Assembly: GCF_002993325.1 (NCBI RefSeq)
Contig: NZ_PVNO01000003.1
Coordinates: 62,001 to 126,000, forward strand
Direction of reading: 5' to 3'
From: Alteromonas gracilis
GTDB taxonomy: Bacteria > Pseudomonadota > Gammaproteobacteria > Enterobacterales > Alteromonadaceae
DNA: 64,000 nt
Below are positions 1 through 8,709 of this stretch, in pieces. How positions within the stretch are numbered: the stretch's first letter is position 1; every line of letters starts with the position of its first letter. The translations under genes and the position numbers were made by a program. The notes under the pieces are model-generated. The model was not told where the DNA came from and did no database searches. It worked only from the letters and a program-made list of their open reading frames with translations.

Positions 1-108
1 AAGATAAACCGTGAAGAAAAGACCTACACCTAACAGCACATAAGGAAACCAAAACGCGCCCCCTAAGAATCCATCGAGCATAGTTAGAAAACCATATAAC
101 CCTTCCAA
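1..108 (-). CDS. AGCS-family sodium/amino-acid symporter, N-terminal fragment
   Basis: The first 36 codons of a minus-strand gene that runs off the left edge. The peptide begins [20 protein letters not shown] and continues into a hydrophobic stretch ([16 protein letters not shown]). This resembles the N-terminus of sodium:alanine/glycine symporters, inner-membrane carriers that import small amino acids with Na+. A TTG codon at 108 is preceded six bases upstream by AGGGGA, so I prefer it over the ATG at 81. The family call rests on a short stretch recognised from memory, so it is moderate. Confidence 0.55.
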   Translation of the reverse strand, partial: MEGLYGFLTMLDGFLGGAFWFPYVLLGVGLFFTVYL

Positions 109-159
109 CGTTATTCCCCTTTTTTATTATGTTTAATTGTTGTTTTGTTTTATTAATTA

Positions 160-185
160 AAAGGCCTCTTTTTGTCGAGGCCTTT
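160..185 (-). terminator. Rho-independent terminator after the M14 carboxypeptidase gene
   Basis: AAAGGCCTC and GAGGCCTTT form a nine-base stem around an eight-base loop. On the minus strand it is followed by T residues, about 30 bases past the stop codon of the carboxypeptidase gene. Confidence 0.75.
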
Positions 186-216
186 ATTGCGGAAACTTTC
201 GCTTCCTATTTTTATT

Positions 217-1356
217 CTATTTATCTGATGCTTTTAGCTTTTTAACAACCGCGTTCACGCCAATAAGCAAATCTTCACCTAATTGACGGCTGCGCTGTAC
301 CGACCATCCATAAATGTCGTCCGGCACATTAGCGTTGTCTTTAAATGGCATTTCCACTGTGTATGCCATACATTTGAATTTCTCACCCACCGCATTTGAC
401 GCAACGGTTAAATTAGCCTTACCTGGCTCGTCTTTGTCGTAACCAAATTCATCCTGAAACTCAGGCGTTGCATTCAATAGCGCATCTTTAAACGTATTTT
501 CAAGCATTTTAATAGTATCGTTGTAGCTTGGGTTGCCTTCACTTCCTGCTACAAAGTTGTACGGCAATGCCTCATCACCGTGCAAATCAAGATACATGTC
601 CACACCAATTTCACTCATCGCGTTAAGTACGTAAAGTACTTCTGGGCTTTTTTCTTGCGAGGGAGTTGCCCACTCGCGATTGAGGTTGGTGCCTACAGCG
701 TTGGTACGCAGATGGCCTCGTGCGCTGCCGTCTGGGTTCATGTTTGGTACAATGTAGAACACGGCGTTATCAAGCAACTGTCGCGCCAAACCATCTTGCT
801 CGTCAAGTAAACGATATATAATGCCCTCTGCGCACCACTCGGCCATCGTTTCGCCAGGGTGTTGGCGGGCTGTTATCCATACCTTTTTCTTCTCTGGCGT
901 TTCTTCACCGATTACCAGCAAAGACATATCACGGCCATCTAGGGTAAGGCCTAAGAATTTGTGCTCACACAACAATGACATTTGCGCATCGTGCACAAGA
1001 TCGAGATGGCGTTCATAGCTGTACGGAATGAAATACGCAAAGTAAACGCTAGGCTGTTCTAACGTTAGTGAAAACGTAAGGTTGTCACCGTCAAATTCGC
1101 TAGGAATGCGAAACCACGTTTGACGATCGTAAGACGCTAGAACGTTATATCCTTTCCAACCTTCTGGATATGCTGACTTTGCCAAGTTACCGATGGTCAT
1201 TGTGTGCGTTACAAAGGTTTCGCCCACTAAACGAAAATGAAACCACTGAGCAAATTCAGATTGATTATCGTTGGGAATGGTAAGACGAATATCGTCTGGT
1301 GATTGTGCGCTAACTACTTCGATGTTACCGCTGTCGAATTGACTGGAAATATGCAT
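217..1356 (-). CDS. M14-family cytosolic-type zinc carboxypeptidase
   Basis: A 379-residue zinc metallocarboxypeptidase without signal peptide, so probably cytoplasmic. It has an N-terminal beta-rich domain (about 1-125), as in the M14D cytosolic carboxypeptidase group, then the catalytic domain. Visible metal ligands are H166 and E169 (QHPGE) and H259 (LDLHGDE). Substrate-binding arginines lie around 214-228 (NLNREW), and the likely catalytic acid is E335 (TVEMPF). Family members remove C-terminal residues, and eukaryotic relatives trim polyglutamate; the substrate here is unknown. A GAGGAAAA ribosome-binding stretch precedes the ATG. It is a single gene closed by its own terminator. Confidence 0.85.
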   Translation of the reverse strand: MHISSQFDSGNIEVVSAQSPDDIRLTIPNDNQSEFAQWFHFRLVGETFVTHTMTIGNLAKSAYPEGWKGYNVLASYDRQTWFRIPSEFDGDNLTFSLTLEQPSVYFAYFIPYSYERHLDLVHDAQMSLLCEHKFLGLTLDGRDMSLLVIGEETPEKKKVWITARQHPGETMAEWCAEGIIYRLLDEQDGLARQLLDNAVFYIVPNMNPDGSARGHLRTNAVGTNLNREWATPSQEKSPEVLYVLNAMSEIGVDMYLDLHGDEALPYNFVAGSEGNPSYNDTIKMLENTFKDALLNATPEFQDEFGYDKDEPGKANLTVASNAVGEKFKCMAYTVEMPFKDNANVPDDIYGWSVQRSRQLGEDLLIGVNAVVKKLKASDK

Positions 1357-1469
1357 AGACTGTCGTTTTCCTCGTTATTTGAGCGCTAATTTAGCATAGA
1401 CATAAACACAAATTCCACGCACTCAGCGGCTTTTGTACTGTCGAAAGTATACAAAATGTTTACACCATC

Positions 1470-1498
1470 AAAAAACCGACCACTTGGGTCGGTTTTTT
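1470..1498 (-). terminator. Terminator after the long-form GAPDH gene
   Basis: A hairpin with ACCGACC and GGGTCGGT arms, flanked by A-runs and T-runs on both sides. It lies 35 bases past the minus-strand GAPDH stop and could work in both directions. Confidence 0.8.
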
Positions 1499-1532
1499 AT
1501 ACAGTTTAAAGCTCAGCTTTATAAAAAATTAC

Positions 1533-2978
1533 TTAAAGCGGCAATGTAGGAAAGCTTAGCCCTGCCATATCGCGAACTACGCGCAATACCTGACAGCTGT
1601 AACCAAACTCGTTGTCGTACCATACATAAAGCGTTAAGCGGTTGTCTGCGGCAATGGTTGCCTGAGAATCCACTACTGACGCAGCGCGAGAGCCAACTAA
1701 GTCTGTAGATACAATCTCTTTACTTGCTGTGTAGTCAATTTGATGCTGAAGCTTTGAGAACAGTGCGGTATCACGAAGGAATTCGTTTACTGCAATGCGA
1801 TCTACTGACGTTTTAAGATTCAAGTTCAAAATAGCTAAAGACACATTCGGCGTAGGTACACGGATAGCGTTACCAGTGAGTTTACCCGCTAATTTCGGAT
1901 ATGCCTTAGCAACCGCTTTCGCCGCACCAGTTTCGGTAATTACCATGTTAAGCGGTGCACTTCGTCCGCGACGGTCGCCTTTGTGGTAGTTATCGATCAG
2001 GTTTTGGTCGTTAGTATACGAGTGAACCGTTTCAACATGGCCATTTTCAATGCCGTATTCTTCATCTAGCGCTTTAAGCACTGGTGTGATGGCATTGGTC
2101 GTACAGCTAGCAGCAGAAACAATTGTATCTTCTGGCGTTACTTCTTCGTCGTTCACACCGTGTACGATGTTTTTAATGTCACCTTTGCCAGGAGCAGTAA
2201 GAATAGCTTTAGCTGCGCCTTTCGCCTTTAGGTGAAGACCAAGACCATCGCGATCACGCCAAATACCCGTGTTATCAACGATGATGGCGTTATCTATACC
2301 ATATTGGGTGTAATCCACCTCATCAGGGCTATTGGCATATATCACTTGGATGTACGAGCCATTCGCTTTAAGCGCATTGCGTTCGTGGTCAACCGTAATG
2401 CTGCCGTTGAAAGGACCATGTACTGAATCGCGGCGCAACAAGCTTGCACGCTTTTCTAAGTCGCCGTCTCGTCCACCTCGGACCACAATGGCTCGTAGAC
2501 GCAATTTGTTATTTTTACCCTGGCGCTCAATAAGTAAGCGTGCAAGTAAGCGACCAATACGACCAAAACCATAAAGTACAACGTCTTGAGGCTTCTGATC
2601 GTCCTCTTTATTGGCAACGTCGTTTAGTTTTTCGTTGAGGTAGGCCGTAAGGTCGCTGTTATCAACCGCAGAACCGAAGTGAAAATCGAAGGCTAGTTTG
2701 CCGATATCGATTTGGGCAGGCGCCAGTTTCATATTGCTTAGCGCTTCTAAAATAGGGAAACTTTCTCGAAGGCGTAACTTGATACCTTCGTGCAGTCGCA
2801 CTTTGCGATGCGCTTTGATAACGTCTATCGCACTGGCATTTAATAATGAACGTCCGTAAACTGAAATTTCAACTGCCTTATTGCGGTAAAGCTTACCAAT
2901 AAGGGGCAACATCATTTCTGCGTATTCCTGACGCTCTTGCCAGCTGCTTTGTAATTCCTGCTCAAACTGTTGATTCAT
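1533..2978 (-). CDS. Long-form glyceraldehyde-3-phosphate dehydrogenase
   Basis: A 481-residue GAPDH-family enzyme that oxidises glyceraldehyde-3-phosphate with NAD(P)+ and phosphate. It carries an N-terminal extension of about 130 residues not found in the usual 330-residue enzyme. The Rossmann motif YGFGRIGR is at 136-143 and the catalytic cysteine is C292 in SCTTNAITP. The C-terminal WYDNEFGYS is conserved. Long GAPDHs of this kind are common in marine gammaproteobacteria, beside a classical GapA as here (13504-14499). Its direction of use (glycolytic or gluconeogenic) cannot be read from the sequence. It is monocistronic, and I saw no convincing HexR site upstream. Confidence 0.88.
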   Translation of the reverse strand: MNQQFEQELQSSWQERQEYAEMMLPLIGKLYRNKAVEISVYGRSLLNASAIDVIKAHRKVRLHEGIKLRLRESFPILEALSNMKLAPAQIDIGKLAFDFHFGSAVDNSDLTAYLNEKLNDVANKEDDQKPQDVVLYGFGRIGRLLARLLIERQGKNNKLRLRAIVVRGGRDGDLEKRASLLRRDSVHGPFNGSITVDHERNALKANGSYIQVIYANSPDEVDYTQYGIDNAIIVDNTGIWRDRDGLGLHLKAKGAAKAILTAPGKGDIKNIVHGVNDEEVTPEDTIVSAASCTTNAITPVLKALDEEYGIENGHVETVHSYTNDQNLIDNYHKGDRRGRSAPLNMVITETGAAKAVAKAYPKLAGKLTGNAIRVPTPNVSLAILNLNLKTSVDRIAVNEFLRDTALFSKLQHQIDYTASKEIVSTDLVGSRAASVVDSQATIAADNRLTLYVWYDNEFGYSCQVLRVVRDMAGLSFPTLPL

Positions 2979-3194
2979 GCTTCTGCCTTCATCGAAATTA
3001 AATTAACGGTGTTGTCGTTGATGTCTATTTGCTGCCATAAAATAGAGGGCATAGACGTTCAACAATTCTTAATTACGCGTCAGCTTTTTATTATTTTTAG
3101 GGTACACTAGGTGAGTTTTCGTCTGACGGTGACGAGCAGTATCTTAAATAAACAAGCAAGGAAGACCAAATTGTTGATAAGTTTCAAAACCACC

Positions 3195-4055
3195 ATGAAA
3201 ACTCATACAACGAAGAATTTGTTTGGTAAGTTTCCAACAAAAATACGACCTTCGACATTAGGGCTAGTCTCACTATTCGCCCTCGGCGGCTGTGGCGATC
3301 TCTTCGAACCCACCATCAGTGAAATTTGCGAGTCGCACAGCGAAATTTGTCTGGACTTAAGTTTAGACGCACGCTGTCGCGCCGAGCGAGCCGAAATTAT
3401 TCGCCTTCGCTACTACAACCAAGACTCGAAAGATGACGCATATAAATACCCACTTCTTTTGAATTTCGAAGAATACTTAACGTGTGTAGAAGAAGTGCAA
3501 CACATTGAGCACATAAAGCGCAAAGGAAAAGAAGCCACCCGACTTAAGGGCGTGATCACCGCTCAACGTGAAATTAAACGGCTTAGTAGAGAAACTAAAG
3601 ACTCATTAGACCCCTACCTCTCCTACTATCACTGGACTCGTTTCAATGACAAAGATGCTTTTCATCGCTTTGAGCGCTACGCGGCAAGCAATCGGGTTAC
3701 CGATCCCGCTTTACTGGTATCTCTTGCCTCAGTTCAGATAAAAACCGATTTGAAGCGCACCACAGAAACCCTTTATCGCGCATTAAGCTTATACACCGAC
3801 AGTGATGATATTGATGTTAGTGTTTTTTATTCACTCGCTTCTATAGGCATGGATATAGACAATTATCGTCGTGCTTATGTTTGGTACGGCGTCGCTGAAG
3901 CCTTCGATGAGAGACTTGATGAAACTCAGCGAGTTCAATTGGGGCAACAACACGCACTTCCTACTGAAATACTGGACGCTATCATCGATGAAGTCGTTAG
4001 CAGCCTTAAAAGCGCAACCTTCGATGCGAACGCGCTTAGGCTAGATAAGCTCTGA
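3195..4055 (+). CDS. DUF2989-like lipoprotein of unknown function
   Basis: A 286-residue protein if read from the ATG at 3195. The frame is open back to a GTG at 3111, which would add 28 residues before the signal sequence. A hydrophobic segment ends in LGGC, a plausible lipobox, so the mature protein is probably a lipoprotein starting CGDLFEP. The rest is charged and helical, with tetratricopeptide-like spacing in the second half, such as a run around SVFYSLASIGMDIDNYRRAY. It resembles the DUF2989 family of Vibrio/Shewanella/Alteromonas; no function is known. Neither start has a strong ribosome-binding site. Confidence 0.65.
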   Translation: MKTHTTKNLFGKFPTKIRPSTLGLVSLFALGGCGDLFEPTISEICESHSEICLDLSLDARCRAERAEIIRLRYYNQDSKDDAYKYPLLLNFEEYLTCVEEVQHIEHIKRKGKEATRLKGVITAQREIKRLSRETKDSLDPYLSYYHWTRFNDKDAFHRFERYAASNRVTDPALLVSLASVQIKTDLKRTTETLYRALSLYTDSDDIDVSVFYSLASIGMDIDNYRRAYVWYGVAEAFDERLDETQRVQLGQQHALPTEILDAIIDEVVSSLKSATFDANALRLDKL

Positions 4056-4095
4056 TTTTTGAAACTTAGTTACACAATTTTATCGGTAAATAATT

Positions 4096-4127
4096 AAAAA
4101 AACCGCCATTTATGGGCGGTTTTTTTT
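4096..4127. terminator. Bidirectional terminator between the DUF2989-like gene and msrB
   Basis: AACCGCC and GGCGGTT arms with a seven-base loop, flanked by a run of A and a run of T. It is placed between two convergent genes. Confidence 0.85.
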
Positions 4128-4215
4128 AATTTTAAAATTGAAGGTCAAACACAAGGTCAATTTTTAATCAGATGTTTACCTTAATCTCCTCTAGCGACGT
4201 TGTGAAACTGCAATA

Positions 4216-4644
4216 TCAGCCTCGCACTTTAACGTTGTCTTCGCCCTTAAATGTCATAGACAGTGAGTTTACACAATAGCGCTGCCCCGTTGGCGCAGGC
4301 CCATCAGGAAAAACGTGCCCCAGGTGGGAACCACACTGCTTACAAAAAATCTCAACCCTTCGCATACCGTGAGTTAAATCTTCTCTGTAATCCACATTGC
4401 CATCATCGAGCTGCTTATAAAAAGATGGCCAACCACAACCGGCATCGAATTTGGTATCTGAAGGAAATAAGGGGGCTTCACAGCACTTACATAAATACAA
4501 ACCATCTCGCTGCTCATCTAGCAGAACCCCTGTGAAGGGCCGCTCAGTCCCCGCTTCACGACACACATAGTATTCCTGTTCACTTAAATCTGTTTTCCAA
4601 TCTTTTTCTGTTTTGGATACACCTTCATTATTATCTGTCGACAT
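4216..4644 (-). CDS. msrB: Peptide-methionine (R)-S-oxide reductase MsrB
   Basis: A 142-residue cytoplasmic enzyme that reduces methionine-R-sulfoxide in proteins, repairing oxidative damage with thioredoxin as electron donor. The structural zinc site is visible as two CxxC pairs (C52/C55 and C101/C104). The catalytic cysteine is C124 in QRYCVNSLSM, close to the protein end as usual. GCGWPSF and HLGHVFPDGP are family signatures. The ATG has a strong AGGAGG seven bases upstream. It sits behind the gnd terminator and so probably has its own promoter. Confidence 0.95.
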   Translation of the reverse strand: MSTDNNEGVSKTEKDWKTDLSEQEYYVCREAGTERPFTGVLLDEQRDGLYLCKCCEAPLFPSDTKFDAGCGWPSFYKQLDDGNVDYREDLTHGMRRVEIFCKQCGSHLGHVFPDGPAPTGQRYCVNSLSMTFKGEDNVKVRG

Positions 4645-4661
4645 CGCTTACCTCCTAAAAC

Positions 4662-4697
4662 AAAAAAGGCGTATTTGACAACAAATACACCTTTTTC
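4662..4697 (-). terminator. Terminator after gnd
   Basis: AAAAAGGCGTATTTG pairs with CAAATACACCTTTTT around a four-base loop, with one internal mismatch. It lies 60 bases past the gnd stop and directly upstream of the msrB ribosome-binding site. Confidence 0.75.
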
Positions 4698-4757
4698 TTA
4701 AAAACGCTCACTCATTAATGACAGGGCTCATAGAGCGATAGCGTTGAATGTTATCAA

Positions 4758-6311
4758 CTATCTTTTGATAGCAGTTTGCGGCCTTGCTGGATCACTCCAC
4801 TCGATGTGGTACTTCTTACCTGCTGGTTTATCAACACGCTGATAAGTGTGCGCGCCGAAATAATCGCGCTGGCCTTGCAACAGGTTAGCAGGTAATACCG
4901 CTGTGCGATAAGAATCGTAATAACTCAATGCTGACATCATTGCAGGACAAGGAACCCCTGCGAGGGTTGCTTGGGCGATAGATTCTCGCCAATCAGCTTG
5001 GAATTGAGTGATTTGTTCGGAAAAGAACGGGTCCATCAACAAGTTTGCAAGATCTTCGTTGTTTTCGTAAGCCTTAGAAATCGACTGTAAAAATACCGCG
5101 CGAATAATACATCCTGCACGCCAAATTTTTGCGATTTCGCCAAACTCTAACGTCCAACCGTGTTCTTTACCCGCCATAGCCATCAGCTGGAAACCTTGAG
5201 CATAAGCACAGATTTTCGAGCAGTAGAGCGCTTGCTCTAGCTTGTTAACGATAGACATTTTTTCTTCATCGCTAAACGTTGGCGCATCTGGACCTGTGAG
5301 TACTTTACTAGCTGCCACTCGCTCATCTTTAAGGCTAGATATACTGCGTGCGAATACTGCTGATGTAATAGTTTGCGCCGGGCTACCTACCTGCAATGCG
5401 CTTACAGCGGTCCACAGACCCGTTCCTTTCTGGCCTGCCCTGTCTAAAATAACATCAACAAGCGGCTGACTGGTTTCTGGATCCATTTGCTCTAATACTT
5501 CGGCACTGATTTCCATCAAATAGCTATTAAGCTTGCCTTGGTTCCACTTGCGAAATACTTCTGCTATTTCAGCAGGCGCCATATGAAGCGCCTCGCGCAT
5601 CACATGATAGGTTTCGCAAATAAGCTGCATGTCGGCGTACTCTATACCGTTGTGCACCATTTTCACGTAGTGACCCGCTCCAACGGGACCTATATAAGTT
5701 GCGCATGGTTCGCCTTTTAACACTGGTTGACCCGGCGTATGACTTTCTAGTGGCTTACCAGTTTCAGGGTCTACTTTCGCAGCAATGGCTTTGAGCACAG
5801 GCTCGATACGTGTCCATGCATATGGGTTGCCGGAAGGCATTAAAGACGGGCCAAAGCGCGCACCGACTTCACCGCCAGACACTGCAGTAGAGAAGAAAAT
5901 AAATTTCCCTTTATACTGCTCTTCGCGGGCTACAGAGTCAGTCCACAAGCTGTTACCTGTATCTACAACGATATCGTCAGCATGAATACCCGCATCAATC
6001 AGATGATTACATACATGATCAACTGGGTCGCCCGCAGGCACAGAGATGATAATTAAATGAGGGGCTTTTAATTTACTCAAAAGCTCGGTGTATGAACTAC
6101 AGCCTTCAACACGAGGCTCAGTATTTTCGGCGCGTTCGCTCTCGTCTTTAGCTAAAATAGACTCAACTTTGTTTTGGTCTAAATCGAAGCACGCGACGCG
6201 ATAGCCATGGTCCACAAGGTTCATGGTCAGGTTACTACCCATTACCCCTAAACCGATAAAACCAATATCACACGACTTGTCTTCGTGCGAATTACCACCT
6301 TTCTTTTGCAT
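4758..6311 (-). CDS. gnd: 6-phosphogluconate dehydrogenase, decarboxylating
   Basis: The enzyme converts 6-phosphogluconate to ribulose-5-phosphate, CO2 and NADPH in the oxidative pentose phosphate pathway. It is 517 residues from the ATG at 6311; an upstream in-frame ATG at 6344 would add 11 residues, and both have a purine-rich site, so the start is open. The dinucleotide-binding motif GLGVMG lies at 20-25. The substrate motif KMVHNGIEY lies at 217-225, with K217 the catalytic lysine. Together with zwf and pgl (19082-21269) it completes the oxidative branch, although it is not in their operon. Confidence 0.93.
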   Translation of the reverse strand: MQKKGGNSHEDKSCDIGFIGLGVMGSNLTMNLVDHGYRVACFDLDQNKVESILAKDESERAENTEPRVEGCSSYTELLSKLKAPHLIIISVPAGDPVDHVCNHLIDAGIHADDIVVDTGNSLWTDSVAREEQYKGKFIFFSTAVSGGEVGARFGPSLMPSGNPYAWTRIEPVLKAIAAKVDPETGKPLESHTPGQPVLKGEPCATYIGPVGAGHYVKMVHNGIEYADMQLICETYHVMREALHMAPAEIAEVFRKWNQGKLNSYLMEISAEVLEQMDPETSQPLVDVILDRAGQKGTGLWTAVSALQVGSPAQTITSAVFARSISSLKDERVAASKVLTGPDAPTFSDEEKMSIVNKLEQALYCSKICAYAQGFQLMAMAGKEHGWTLEFGEIAKIWRAGCIIRAVFLQSISKAYENNEDLANLLMDPFFSEQITQFQADWRESIAQATLAGVPCPAMMSALSYYDSYRTAVLPANLLQGQRDYFGAHTYQRVDKPAGKKYHIEWSDPARPQTAIKR

Positions 6312-6590
6312 AGGAACACCCTCACATTTCAGATGGCTGCGCATGATACCACCTGAAACAATAATGAACAGTCAAACATCGTAATTTCGTCTGCACTGGT
6401 GTAAATACCACCACCAGTAAACATAAACAGGCATTAAAGGCTAATTGGTCGGAGATTTTAACCCTGAGCTTCAGCTTACAACCCTATGCTGTATGAAATC
6501 CCAACAAAGGTAAAGTCTTAGTCGCTTCAACGCTCTATAGTATAGGGAGAGATTATTCTTAACGCACATCAACGGGAAATCAGTTGCGCT

Positions 6591-8678
6591 CTACCCAGTA
6601 AACTGGGCAAAGCTAAACAGCGTGAGTGATTTACTGGCTTGTAAAAACACCTTTTGGATGCATATTGACGGTTGTTCTTCCAGCGAACTGTATCTGGTAT
6701 CTAGGTGCATAGTCCATCCCCCTTTTGGAAGCACAGACGGTAGATGGAAGCGCACGTCATTTTCACTGGCGTTAACGCATAAAAACCAATGTTCAGGCTT
6801 TTGCTCTCCTAACGCACACCCCTTGATTTCAACGCCAAAGGCCTTGTTGTGTTGCGTATTCCAGTCTTCAGACGCTTTGTCTGAACCATCGGGTTTGTAC
6901 CAGTTTATTTCTTTTACATTTCGCGACAAGGTAAAAGCATCATCATGAAGCTTTAACTCGCTTAACAGGGAAGACGATTGACGCAGACGAATAACGTATT
7001 GACAAAAACTCAGAAAGTCCTGTTTGCGTTTATTCATCTCCCAGTTCAGCCAGCTTATAGGGTTATCCTGGCAGTAAGCGTTATTGTTTCCATTTTGGGT
7101 TCGGCTTAGCTCATCGCCACCAAGAATATGGGGCGTACCTTGTGAAAAAATCAAGGTTGCAAAGAGGTTTCGTTTCTGGCGCTCTCGCATGGTGATAATC
7201 GATTCATCGTTGGTTTCGCCCTCTACACCATAATTAGCCGAGAGGTTGTGACCGTGACCATCTCTGTTATCTTCCAAGTTATCAAGATTATGACGCTCGG
7301 CGTAAGTCACCATATCATGAAGGGTAAATCCATCGTGATAGGTTACGTTATTCACCGATGTACTGATATGTCGACGCCCTTTGTGAAATATATCTCTGGA
7401 GCCCATAAGTCGCGTTGCGAAATCAGCTGTTACGCCATCGTCACCGCGCCAAAATGCTCGCACTGTGTCTCTATACTTATCGTTAACCTCAAGCCAAGGC
7501 GACGGGAAGTTGCCAACCTGATAACCGCCAGGTCCAATGTCCCAGGGTTCGGCAAGTAATACTTTATCTCTTAGAATAGGATCGGCGCTGATTGCCCGCA
7601 GCAAACCGGACTTTTTATTATAATGCTGCGGTTCTCTTCCCAAACAAACAGCTAAGTCAAACCGAAAACCATCAACTCCAATAACCGAGACCCAGTGACG
7701 CATCGCATCTAAAATAAGGCCCATCATAAATGGTTGAGCGGTGTTTACGGTGTTACCACAACCTGAATGATTCGAATAGACAAGCTCACCGGTTTTTGTT
7801 TGCTCCAATAAGTACGCTTGATAGGGGCAAAATCCTTTATACGATAATATCGGGCCACCCTCTCCTGCTTCTGCCGTATGATTAAATACCACGTCGACAA
7901 TTACCTCAAGGCCAGCACTGTGGTACGCATCGACCATTGCTTTAAGCTCGGCCAAGGCGTCTGCCACACCGTAGCGAGGCTCTGGCGCGAAAAAATTAAC
8001 CGGGTTATAACCCCAATAATTCGTCAGGCCCTTATCTGTAATAAACGGTTCGGGCATGAATGAGCACAAAGGCATAAACTGCACCGTAGTGATACCCAGC
8101 GCCTTTAAATGGTTAATTACGCTTGGATGCGCCGCCCCTATAAATTTGCCTCTATGCTCTTTCGGTACATCGGGGTGAAGCTTGGTGAGCCCTTTGACGT
8201 GGGCTTCATAAACAACACGCTTGTGTTTTGGAATAACAGGGGAACTTGCATGGCTAACAGCGTAAGAGCTATCGTCTATAACAATACACTTTGGGATCAT
8301 AAACTGAGAGTCATGCTTGTAACGTCGCGCATCCCACTTTATCGCACGGCTTAATTTCTTTGCGTAAGGATCGATAAGTAATTTGTCAGTGGGCACTGAG
8401 TGCAAACCGCCCTCACCCCGCTCAACACGATATCCATAGTACTGCCCTGCACTAACGCCGCTGAAATGACCATGCCAAACCTCGCCTGTTTTTTCCGGCA
8501 ACGGATGCTCGCTTATCGCCTCTTCTGTATCGCTATTGAAAAAACACAATATTACCGCTTTCGCGTCTGGTGCATATACCGCGAAATTACATCCTTCTTT
8601 TGTAATAGATGCGCCTAATGGATACGGCTGGCCTATTGCATTTATTTCAATTAGCGCGGTTGTTTGTATCTCGTTCAC
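6591..8678 (-). CDS. glgX: Glycogen debranching enzyme GlgX (isoamylase type)
   Basis: A GH13 enzyme that hydrolyses alpha-1,6 branches left after phosphorolysis of glycogen. It is 695 residues, slightly longer than the E. coli protein. An N-terminal CBM48 domain (about 15-110) precedes the TIM barrel. Visible GH13 regions are DVVFNHT (262-268), DGFRFDLAV with nucleophile D341, LLAEPWD with acid/base E377, and TYHDGF near 448. It starts with GTG, 31 bases after the glgB stop, and is probably cotranscribed behind glgB. I found no clear terminator after it. Confidence 0.92.
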   Translation of the reverse strand: MNEIQTTALIEINAIGQPYPLGASITKEGCNFAVYAPDAKAVILCFFNSDTEEAISEHPLPEKTGEVWHGHFSGVSAGQYYGYRVERGEGGLHSVPTDKLLIDPYAKKLSRAIKWDARRYKHDSQFMIPKCIVIDDSSYAVSHASSPVIPKHKRVVYEAHVKGLTKLHPDVPKEHRGKFIGAAHPSVINHLKALGITTVQFMPLCSFMPEPFITDKGLTNYWGYNPVNFFAPEPRYGVADALAELKAMVDAYHSAGLEVIVDVVFNHTAEAGEGGPILSYKGFCPYQAYLLEQTKTGELVYSNHSGCGNTVNTAQPFMMGLILDAMRHWVSVIGVDGFRFDLAVCLGREPQHYNKKSGLLRAISADPILRDKVLLAEPWDIGPGGYQVGNFPSPWLEVNDKYRDTVRAFWRGDDGVTADFATRLMGSRDIFHKGRRHISTSVNNVTYHDGFTLHDMVTYAERHNLDNLEDNRDGHGHNLSANYGVEGETNDESIITMRERQKRNLFATLIFSQGTPHILGGDELSRTQNGNNNAYCQDNPISWLNWEMNKRKQDFLSFCQYVIRLRQSSSLLSELKLHDDAFTLSRNVKEINWYKPDGSDKASEDWNTQHNKAFGVEIKGCALGEQKPEHWFLCVNASENDVRFHLPSVLPKGGWTMHLDTRYSSLEEQPSICIQKVFLQASKSLTLFSFAQFTG

Positions 8679-8709
8679 AACGTTCTCAATGTACTATTAG
8701 CTTAACGGT

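Noticed and set aside
6361..6410. Possible HexR site upstream of gnd (CGTAATTTCGTCTGC)
   Set aside because: Only the left half resembles the motif; the right arm is missing.
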